From CAWAPD01 sp963783865 (GTDB lineage: Bacteria; Actinomycetota; Thermoleophilia; UBA2241), in contig CAWAPD010000003.1 of assembly GCA_963783865.1 (NCBI GenBank), forward strand, positions 372,001-436,000: 64,000 bases of DNA, read 5' to 3'. Positions 25,091 through 32,035 of the stretch are shown piece after piece. Within the stretch, counting starts at the first letter, position 1. The number at the start of each line of letters is the position of its first letter. Below the pieces are notes generated by a model, which searched no databases, was not told the origin of the DNA, and was given only the letters and a program-made list of their open reading frames with translations. A program made the position numbers and the translations under genes.

Positions 25091-26750
25091 TCAGGCCAGG
25101 CCGGCGAAGGGGCGGCCGCGAAGACCGGGCGGCCGCCGAACACGGTCAGCTCGACCTCGGCCGTGTCGATCTCCTCGGGCGGGATCGCCAGGATGTCGCG
25201 GCTGAGCACGATCAGGTCGGCCGCCTTGCCGGGTTCGATCGGGCCCGTCTCCTCTTCGAGGAAGTTCGCCCGTAGCCGCCGTTGATGGTGAAGCTCTCGA
25301 CCATGCGCTCCACGGAGACGGCTTCCTCGGGCCACATCGGAGGCGCGCCGGGCGCGAGCTTCGGCGCCCGCCGCAGCACGCCGCGCTGGATCGCCAGGAG
25401 CGGGTCGCAAGGCGGGCCGACGGGGTAGTCGCTGGCCGAGGCGACGAGGATGCCCTGGTCCCAGTAGCTGCGCATCGGGTATTGGTGGTCTGCCCGCTCT
25501 TCGCCGAGGAGCGTGATCATCAGGTCGTCGAGGCCGGGCTCGTAGTAGAACCAGTAGGGCTGCGGCACGGCTATCACGCCCAGGTCGGCCATGCGCGGCA
25601 GGTCGGCCGGGTCGACGAGCTGCAGGTGGGTGATGAGGGGGCGGGCGCCGGGGCCGAAGGCCCCCTCGCCCGCCCGCCACGCCGCCTCGATGGCGTCGAG
25701 GCTCATCGCCAGGGCCGCGTCGCCGATGGCGTGGATGTGGATCTGGAACCCCGCCCTGGCGGCGCTCACCGCCATCGCCGTGAACTCGTCGGGCGGCGAC
25801 ATCGTCGCGCCCCGGCTGTCGGGGCGGTCGGCGTACGGTTCCTTGAGCCAGCCGGTGTGCGCCTCGAGCACACCATCGGCGAACAGCTTCGCCGTGCGCA
25901 TCCGGACCCACGGGCCGGTGAGCCGCTCGCGGTCGGCGAGCGCCTCGGCGAGCTGGTCGGCGAACGGCGCGTCTTCGTAGAACCAGCGCGACAGGTAGGT
26001 GCGCAGGGATAGGCGGCCCTCGTCCTGCAAGCGCAGGTACGGCTCGACGGGCGGCTGGCCGAGGTTGGCGCCAGCGTCGTGCACGGTGGTGATGCCGTAC
26101 CGGGCGCCGATCTCGCGCTGGAACCGGGCCAGCCCGTCGGCGATGTCGTCCGCCGGCAGCGGCGGCAGCGCCATCTTGAGCGTCCAGACCGGACCCTCGC
26201 GCAACAACCCCGACGGCTCGCCGCCGGGCAGGCGGTCGATGACCCCGTTGGCGGGGTCGGGTGTCTCGGCCGTGAAGCCGGCGGCTCGCAGGGCGGCAGA
26301 GTTGACCCAGGCGAGATGGTAGCTGTCGTCGGCCAGCCAGACGGGCCGGTCGGGCACCACCGCGTCGAGGTCGGTGGCCAGCAGCGCCGAGTCGGCGATC
26401 ATGGTCGTCGTCCAGCCGCCGCCGAAGACGACCGGGGTCTTCGGATGGTCGGCGGCGAAGCGCGCCACGGCGTCGAGGCAGGCCGCGGGGCTCGAGGCGC
26501 CGGCCAGCGGCACGCCGCACGCCGTCTCGACTCCGCCCAGCGGGTGCATGTGCGCGTCGATGAAGCCGGGGAGGACGAGGCGGCCGTCGAGGTCGAGCAC
26601 CTGCGTGTCCGGGCCACGCAGGTCCTCGACCTCGGCGGCCGCCCCGACGGCGACGATGCGCCCGCCGCTCACGGCGACCGCCTCGGCGACGGACCGTGCC
26701 GGGTCGACGGTGTAGACCTTGGCGTTGGTGAGGATCAGGTCGGCGCGCAT
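25091..26750 (-). pseudogene. YtcJ-type amidohydrolase, frameshifted
   Basis: ATG 26750 has GAGGAGA upstream. The first frame encodes about 490 residues of an Amidohydro_3/YtcJ protein: GFIDAHMHP near 60 (metal-binding HxH), HDAG, and IHIHAIGDAA near 335. At about 25268-25272 the frame breaks after SFTINGGY; the family continuation (ANFLEEETG, EPGKAADLIVLSRD) is found in the next frame, so one base is missing. That second frame then runs through the hairpin to 24985 without a normal end, whereas a TGA at 25091-25093 in the third frame would give a natural end, so a second one-base loss near 25095-25120 is possible. Either a decaying gene or sequencing errors. The family hydrolyses amide bonds with divalent metal. 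Confidence 0.75.
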
Positions 26751-27009
26751 GGGTCTCCTCGTGCTGGCTCGCGTGGTCACACAAGAGCCTACACCAGCCT
26801 CGCGCGCGAGCGTAGAGGCGCGGCTCCGGCGGCGCGGCTCCGGCGGCGCGGCTCCGGCGGCGCGGCGCCTCGCGTAACGCCCCTCGACCCGTGCCGGGCG
26901 CGACCGGCGCCGTGCCCGCCATACCCCCGAGCGCTGGCCGGGGACGGTCCACGTCGGCGATAATCGCCGAGGAGCGCCGTCCGGCGCGCAGCGGAGATCG
27001 GGAGGTCGC
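26751..27009. other. Intergenic region between amidohydrolase and LapA-like genes
   Basis: Divergent 259-bp gap. It holds a tandem repeat (26821-26862) and must contain promoters for both genes, but no clear -10/-35 stands out. Confidence 0.4.
26821..26862. repeat. Three tandem copies of a 14-bp unit
   Basis: Three exact head-to-tail copies of CGGCTCCGGCGGCG, flanked by GAGGCG on the left and CGCCTC on the right so that the whole array could close as a stem. It lies between divergent genes. Confidence 0.8.
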
Positions 27010-27246
27010 ATGGCGGAGACCAAGCCAGCGCGGGCGTGGTACGCGAGCCCGCGAGTGATCGTGGCGATCGTGCTGATCGTGATCACGATCGTGTTCGTGG
27101 CGCAGAACACGCACGAGGCCACCATGAGCTTCCTGTGGTTCGACTTCACGGCTCCGGTGTGGCTCGGGTTCCTGATCGACGTTGTGCTCGGCGTGGCGAT
27201 CGGGTTCCTGCTCGGACGGGCGCGCTACCGCGGGCCGTACCGGTGA
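27010..27246 (+). CDS. LapA-domain (DUF1049) small membrane protein
   Basis: 78 residues, GGAGG eight bases upstream. Two transmembrane helices at about 15-31 and 48-69, joined by VAQNTHEATMSFLWFDFTAPVWL, the signature of the LapA/DUF1049 family: VxQN after helix 1 and GxxxG in helix 2. In proteobacteria LapA takes part in lipopolysaccharide assembly control; in Gram-positives its role is unknown. It is three bases from the endonuclease III gene and likely co-transcribed. Confidence 0.85.
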   Translation: MAETKPARAWYASPRVIVAIVLIVITIVFVAQNTHEATMSFLWFDFTAPVWLGFLIDVVLGVAIGFLLGRARYRGPYR

Positions 27247-27249
27247 CGC

Positions 27250-27957
27250 GTGGCTGAGCGCGCGAAGAAGGCGGCGGCGGGCCGCGGCCCTGCCGCGGCC
27301 CGCCGCCGCCTCTCCGCGATCGTCGCCCGCCTGGACGACGCCTACGGTCGCCCGGTGCTCTCCCCCCGGTTCCCGCCGGTGGGCGAACTCGTCTATACCG
27401 TGCTCTCGCAGAACACGGCCGACGTGAACACCGACCGCACGTTCGCCGCGCTCACGGCGCGTTTCCCCACCTGGTCGGCCGTGCGCGACGCGCCCGTCGA
27501 GGAGGTGGAAGAGGCGATCGCCTTGGGCGGCCTCGCCCACATCAAGGCGCCGCGCATCCAGCTCATCCTGGCCGCGATCAGCGAGCCGGCCGGCGAACCC
27601 GATCTCGCCGTGCTCGACGGCCTCGGCGACGCCGAGGCGCTCGCGTGGCTCGAGGCGCTGCCCGGCGTCGGTCCCAAGACCGCGGCCTGCGTGTTGCTGT
27701 TCTCGCTGGGGCGGACGGCGATGCCGGTCGACACCCACGTCTACCGTCTCGCCGGTCGTCTCGGCCTGCTTCCGGTGGGCATGGCGGTGAAGGACGCCCA
27801 TGCCTACCTCACCGGCCTCGCCGGGCCGGCGCCGGCCGACATCTACGCGGCCCACGTCGACCTCGTGCGCCACGGCCGCCGCGTCTGTCACGCGCGCCGG
27901 CCGGCCTGCGGCCGCTGCCCGGTGAACGACCTCTGCCCGAGCGCGTTCGCGGTCTAG
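27250..27957 (+). CDS. nth: Endonuclease III, base-excision DNA glycosylase/lyase
   Basis: 235 residues from a GTG start. HhH-GPD fold: LSQNTADVNTDR near 55, the helix-hairpin-helix LPGVGPKTAACV near 136 with catalytic Lys, and PVDTHVYR with catalytic Asp. The C-terminus has the [4Fe-4S] loop C-x6-C-x2-C-x5-C (VCHARRPACGRCPVNDLC). It removes oxidised pyrimidines and cuts the abasic site. The first 20 codons, Ala/Arg-rich, are built from a 41-bp inverted repeat (27270-27310) of the type that elsewhere ends genes. No better start exists downstream. Confidence 0.9.
   Translation: MAERAKKAAAGRGPAAARRRLSAIVARLDDAYGRPVLSPRFPPVGELVYTVLSQNTADVNTDRTFAALTARFPTWSAVRDAPVEEVEEAIALGGLAHIKAPRIQLILAAISEPAGEPDLAVLDGLGDAEALAWLEALPGVGPKTAACVLLFSLGRTAMPVDTHVYRLAGRLGLLPVGMAVKDAHAYLTGLAGPAPADIYAAHVDLVRHGRRVCHARRPACGRCPVNDLCPSAFAV
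27270..27310 (+). repeat. Strong hairpin inside the 5' coding region of nth
   Basis: 19-bp perfect arms (27270-27288 and 27292-27310) with a 3-base loop, beginning 20 bases after the GTG. It encodes the Ala/Arg-rich N-terminus. It may attenuate transcription after the LapA-like gene or hinder translation initiation of nth. Confidence 0.7.
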
Positions 27958-28075
27958 CCCGCGGCGAGGGCAACGGCCCCGCCGCCGGCGCTCACCCCCG
28001 TCCGCAGGGCTCCCGTTTCCGTCGACCACACGGTGGGCATGAGTGCCTCACCATCGACTCCGGAGGCCGCCTGGG

Positions 28076-28231
28076 ATGGCCAAGCTCAAGAACGAGTTCT
28101 CGAAGAACGAGTGGAAGAAGTGCTGCGGCAAGGGCTGCAAGAAGTGCGACATCCACAACGCGTACCTCGACGCCTACGGGCACCGCGAGGGTGAGAAAAA
28201 GTTCGCCCGGGACTACGACAAGATGCACTGA
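28076..28231 (+). CDS. 51-residue Cys-rich protein
   Basis: ATG 28076 with GGAGG about 10 bases upstream. Lys-rich, with the motif KKCCGKGCKKCD at residues 15-25 (CC-x3-C-x2-C) and then an acidic/aromatic helix with HREGEKKFARDYDKMH. Four close Cys suggest a small metal or Fe-S binding knuckle. Codon third positions are G/C as in neighbouring genes, which supports real coding. I do not recognise a function. Two hairpins follow. Confidence 0.65.
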   Translation: MAKLKNEFSKNEWKKCCGKGCKKCDIHNAYLDAYGHREGEKKFARDYDKMH

Positions 28232-28258
28232 CCCCCGGGGCGGCGTGAGAAGCGCGGC

Positions 28259-28295
28259 GACGGGCGGCGGAAGCGGGACGCTTCCGCCGCCCGTC
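28259..28295. terminator. GC hairpin 1 after the Cys-rich protein gene
   Basis: 16-bp perfect arms (28259-28274 and 28280-28295), 5-base loop, 27 bases past the stop. Confidence 0.65.
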
Positions 28296-28303
28296 ACAGG
28301 TGA

Positions 28304-28332
28304 AGGGCGGGGCGCCTGTGGCGCCCCGCCCT
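28304..28332. terminator. GC hairpin 2, tandem
   Basis: 13-bp arms (28304-28316 and 28320-28332), TGT loop, nine bases after hairpin 1. The pair may serve both converging genes. Confidence 0.6.
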
Positions 28333-28494
28333 CGTGTGAGGCGGGAGGGGACGGCACATCGCCGCCCCGTCCCAACTTGCCGGCGGCCGGTCCGCCTCAC
28401 GCCACCGGCGGCCGCTTCATCCTTCACGCTTCAGGTCACCCCGGCGGCCGTTCCGGCGACGCCGTGATTCGCCCGTCTTGCCCGTTCCGGCGCT

Positions 28495-29353
28495 TCAGTA
28501 CACCTCGGGCACGAAGGTCTGGTTGCTGATCGGCGGCCGCACGTAGCCGGTGTCGTCTCGTCGCTCCGGCAGCTTGAACGGCCTGGGCGTGAGGTCCTCG
28601 TACGGGATCAGGCTCAACAGGTGGTGGATCATGTTCAACCGCGCCCGCTTCTTGTCGTCGGCGTTGACCACGTACCAGGGCGAGAGCTTGGTGTCGGTGT
28701 AGCGGAACATCTCGTCCTTGGCCTTGGAGTACTCGACCCACTTGTTCCAGCTCTCGAGGTCCATCTCGCTGAGCTTCCAGCGCTTGGTCGGGATCGTCGA
28801 TGCGGCTCTTGAAGCGCCGCTCCTGTTCCTCGTCGCTGACGCTGAACCAGTACTTCATGAGGATGACGCCGCTGCGGATCAGCATCTCCTCGAAGGGCGG
28901 GCACGAGCGGAAGAACTCCATGACCTCGTCCTCGCTGCAGAAGCCCATGACGCGCTCGACCCCGGGACGGTTGTACCAGGAGCGGTCGAACAGCACCCAC
29001 TCGCCGGCGGCCGGCAGGTGCGAGACGTAGCGCTGGAAGTACCACTCGGTGCGCTCGCGCTCGGTCGGCACGCCCAGGGCGACGACGCGCACGACGCGGG
29101 GGTTCAGCGTCTCGGTCACGCGCTTGATGGTGCCGCCCTTGCCGGCCGCGTCGCGGCCCTCGAAGATCGTCACGACCTTCAGGTGGTGGTCCTTGATCCA
29201 CTCCTGCAACTTGACGAGCTCGATCTGGAGCTTGCCGAGCTCCTTGACGTACGAGTCGGTGTCGAGCTTCGGGCGCTTGTCGGCCGTGCCGGCCAGGACA
29301 GGCTCCTTCTGCTTGTCGGACTTGTCCTTTTCGTCCCTGTCTTTGTCTGGCAT
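28495..29353 (-). CDS. ppk2: Polyphosphate kinase 2, with a one-base frameshift
   Basis: ATG 29353 with GAGGGG upstream. PPK2 fold: a charged N-terminal tail, KELGKLQIELVKLQEWI, Walker A EGRDAAGKGGTIKR, FDRSWYNRPGVERVMGF with the Walker B Asp and lid residues, then LIRSGVILMKYWFSVSDEEQ and RFKSRIDDP. After that the frame needs a -1 correction: an extra C at about 28789 (+ strand) moves the expected KRWKLSEMDLESWNKWVEY into the next frame, which then runs intact to EVY at 28495. Total about 285 residues, normal for PPK2 class I, which moves phosphate between polyP and nucleotides. Divergent from ppx with 61 bp between. Confidence 0.85.
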
Positions 29354-29379
29354 CGCGTCCCCTCGCGGTCGGCTGGGCT

Positions 29380-29407
29380 TTGCGGCGCCCTCAGTGCAGG
29401 GTAGTTT
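29380..29407 (+). promoter_or_regulatory. Promoter of ppx, short or no leader
   Basis: TTGCGG (29380-29385) and TAGTTT (29402-29407), spacing 16 bp; the -10 ends seven bases before the ppx ATG, so the mRNA is probably leaderless. Confidence 0.45.
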
Positions 29408-29414
29408 ACGCCTC

Positions 29415-31079
29415 ATGACAGTCAACGGGCAGAGCGATCGCGGAGAAGTCGTCGGCTTCGTCGACCTGGGGACCAACGCCGTGAGGCTGCTGGTGGCCGA
29501 GCTGCACCCCGCCGGGACCTACACGGTGCTGTCGATCCAGCGCGAGCAGATCCGTCTTGGCGAGGGCGAGTTCGCCACCGGACGGCTCACACAGGCGGCC
29601 ATCGACCGCGCCGTCACGGTGGTCACGCGCTTCGCGGCGCTGGCCCGGTCGCTGGGCGCCGGGCGGATCGTGGCGGCGGCGACCTCGGCCACCCGCGAGG
29701 CGGACAACCGCGGCGTGCTCGTGCGGCGGCTCGAGAGCGAGGCGGGAGTGACCCTGCGCGTGGTGTCGGGCCGTGAGGAGGCGCGCCTGATCCTCGAGGC
29801 CGTGCGGCACCGCGTCGGCCTGGACGAGCGGCCGGTCCTGGTGATCGACATCGGCGGCGGCAGCACGGAGGTCGGGGTCGGCGACGCCGACCGCGACCTC
29901 TATCTCGATTCGCTCAAGCTCGGCGCCCTGCGCCTGGCGGCGGACCGGTTCGGGCTCGACCGCGAGGAGCCGGTCGGCGGCGAGGACTACCGTGAGCTCA
30001 AACGCGCGATCGAGGTGACCTCGGTGTACGCCGCGCAGGAGGTGCGGTCGCTGGCGCCGGTCGCGGCCTACGGCACGTCGGGCACGATCCGCAACCTGGT
30101 GGCGGTCGCCGCCCGCGCCGTGCGCGGCGAGGAGATCGGCGACCCGACGACGGCGACGCTGCCGGAGCTGCGCAAGGCGGCCAAGCTGTTGCGCGGCCTG
30201 CCGCTCTCGCAGCGGCGTGCCGTGCCGGGGCTGGCCCCCGAGCGGGCCGACGTCGTCGTCGCCGGCGCCGCCGTGCTCGAGACCCTGCTCGACGCGTGCG
30301 GCGTCACCGAGATCCGCGCCGTCGAGCAGTGCGGCCTGCGCGAAGGGCTGCTCTTCGAGGAGATCCAGAGCCGCGGCGACGGCGGCACGGTGCATCGGCG
30401 GGCGGTCCGCGAGCGCAGCGTCGCCGGCCTGGCGCGCGCCGCCCGCGTCGACGAGCGTCACGCGGCGAAGGTGCGGGAGCTGGCGCTGCAGCTCTTCGAC
30501 AGCGCGGCGCGCGCCGGTCTCCACCGTCTCGGTGAGGGCGAGCGCGAGCTGCTCGGCTTCGCCGCCACGCTGCACGACGCCGGCGCCTCGGTGTCGTACA
30601 CCGACCACCACGTGCACAGCGCCTACCTGATCCGCAACAGCGACCTGCTGGGCTTCGACCAGGCGGAGATCGACCTGATGGCGACGGTCGCCCTGCTGCA
30701 CCGGAAGGCGATGGCGGCCGGCCGCTACCCGCGGCACCCGCAGCTCGGCCGGCGGGCCGCGCGGACGGCCCGCACGCTCGCCGTGCTGCTGCGCATCGGC
30801 GAGCTGCTCGACCGCGGGCACGAGGGGGCGGTGGCCGAGGCGCGCCTGGCCCGGGCCGGCCGCGACGCGGTGCGGCTCGAGATCGTGCCGGCCGGCGACT
30901 GCCGGCTCGAGGAGTGGGGCCTCGAGGCCCGGCGACGAGCGCTCGAGAAGGGCCTCGGGCACCGCCTCGAGATCGTCGTGCTCGGCGACGGGTCTGCTGC
31001 GGGCGCGACGGCCGCCGGCGGTGCGGGCGCCTCCGCCGCCGCCGCGGCGCGCACGGCGGCGCGGAAACGTCCTGCCTGA
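29415..31079 (+). CDS. ppx: Exopolyphosphatase / pppGpp phosphohydrolase, long form
   Basis: 554 residues. ASKHA fold: GFVDLGTNAVRLLV near 15 (phosphate 1 loop), AATSATREADN, ISGREEA-like VVSGREEARLI, VIDIGGGSTE near 145 (phosphate 2) and AYGTSGTIRN. The C-terminal half (about 320-500) is an HD-type helical domain with LHDAGASVSYTDHHVHSAYLI, as in full-length Ppx/GppA. The last 30 residues are an Ala-rich tail. It cuts terminal phosphate from polyP and/or pppGpp. The stop overlaps the start of a shorter paralogue by one base. Confidence 0.9.
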   Translation: MTVNGQSDRGEVVGFVDLGTNAVRLLVAELHPAGTYTVLSIQREQIRLGEGEFATGRLTQAAIDRAVTVVTRFAALARSLGAGRIVAAATSATREADNRGVLVRRLESEAGVTLRVVSGREEARLILEAVRHRVGLDERPVLVIDIGGGSTEVGVGDADRDLYLDSLKLGALRLAADRFGLDREEPVGGEDYRELKRAIEVTSVYAAQEVRSLAPVAAYGTSGTIRNLVAVAARAVRGEEIGDPTTATLPELRKAAKLLRGLPLSQRRAVPGLAPERADVVVAGAAVLETLLDACGVTEIRAVEQCGLREGLLFEEIQSRGDGGTVHRRAVRERSVAGLARAARVDERHAAKVRELALQLFDSAARAGLHRLGEGERELLGFAATLHDAGASVSYTDHHVHSAYLIRNSDLLGFDQAEIDLMATVALLHRKAMAAGRYPRHPQLGRRAARTARTLAVLLRIGELLDRGHEGAVAEARLARAGRDAVRLEIVPAGDCRLEEWGLEARRRALEKGLGHRLEIVVLGDGSAAGATAAGGAGASAAAAARTAARKRPA

Positions 31080-32035
31080 TGGCCGGCGACGGCCGCCTCG
31101 TCGGCTTGTTCGACCTGGGTTCGAATGCGTTCCGCTTGCTGTGCGCCCGCGTGTCGGCCGACGGCGCATACGAGGTCGAGAGCTTCGTCCGCGAGCAGGT
31201 GCGCCTGGGGGACGGCGCCTTCGCAGCCGGCGGCCTGCCGCCCGAGGCGATCGAGCGCGCGGTCGAGGCGCTGCTGCGGATGATGGCCGACGCCCGGGAG
31301 CAAGGGGTGGGGGAGTTCACGGCGGTGGCGACGGCGGCCGTGAGGGAGGCGGCCAACGCCGCCGGGTTCACGGCCGCCGTCGCCACCGCCTGCGGGCTCG
31401 AGGTGCGCGTGCTCAGCCGCCGTGAGGAGGCCGAGCTCCTGTACCGCGCCGCTCGCCGCCGCCTCGATCCTGGCGACCGGCCGCTGCTCGCGCTCGACGT
31501 CGGCGGCGGCAGCACGCAGATCGCGGTCGGGAGCGGGGCCGCGCCGGCGGTCGTCGCGTCGCTGCCGCTCGGCGCGCTGCGCCTGACCGCCGAGCTCTCG
31601 CTGCTCGACGCGCACGACGCGGTCGGCGACGCCGGCTATCTGGAGATGTACGAACGGGCGCGCGCCGCCGTCGAGCCCGTGGCGGCGGCCGTGCGCGAGC
31701 AGCACGCCGCGATCAGTTGCGGCGCCGGCGGGACGGTGCGCAGCCTCGATGCCGTGGCCGACGCCGTCGTCCCGCCGGCGCAGCGGGCCGCCGGCGGCCT
31801 CACGCACGCCGAGCTCCTGATCGCTGGCGGCGTCCTGACGGGGGCGACGCTCGCCCAGCGGCGCCGCCTTCCCGGGCTCGACCCGGGCCGCGCCGACACG
31901 ATCGTGGCCGGCGCGGCGATCGTCGATGCGGTGATGGCGGCCTGCGGCGTCGACCGGCTCGAGGTGCCGGACCTGTCGCTGCTGCGCGACGGGGTGCTGG
32001 CCGATTACGCCGAGGGCGTGCGGCGCGGAGGCTGA
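31079..32035 (+). CDS. Ppx/GppA-family phosphatase, short form
   Basis: 318 residues; ATG overlaps the ppx stop (TGATG). It has only the two ASKHA subdomains: LFDLGSNAFRLL, VATAAVREAANAAG, VLSRREEAELL, ALDVGGGSTQIA and CGAGGTVRSLDA, and lacks the HD-type C-terminus. This short form resembles the Ppx1/Ppx2-type proteins of mycobacteria, which prefer short-chain polyP or act in (p)ppGpp control. Tight coupling to the long form suggests both work in the same pathway. The 3' end overlaps the converging CYTH-CHAD gene by 31 bp. Confidence 0.88.
   Translation: MAGDGRLVGLFDLGSNAFRLLCARVSADGAYEVESFVREQVRLGDGAFAAGGLPPEAIERAVEALLRMMADAREQGVGEFTAVATAAVREAANAAGFTAAVATACGLEVRVLSRREEAELLYRAARRRLDPGDRPLLALDVGGGSTQIAVGSGAAPAVVASLPLGALRLTAELSLLDAHDAVGDAGYLEMYERARAAVEPVAAAVREQHAAISCGAGGTVRSLDAVADAVVPPAQRAAGGLTHAELLIAGGVLTGATLAQRRRLPGLDPGRADTIVAGAAIVDAVMAACGVDRLEVPDLSLLRDGVLADYAEGVRRGG

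Larger units (their letters stand above)
28232..28494. other. Intergenic region between the Cys-rich protein and ppk2
   Basis: Convergent gap. It is filled by two strong hairpins (28259-28295 and 28304-28332) plus Pro/Gly-type low-complexity sequence. No gene is seen. Confidence 0.5.

Noticed and set aside
27273..27310. Later start codon for nth so that the hairpin would be non-coding
   Set aside because: The next GTG is within the conserved fold and would remove needed residues.
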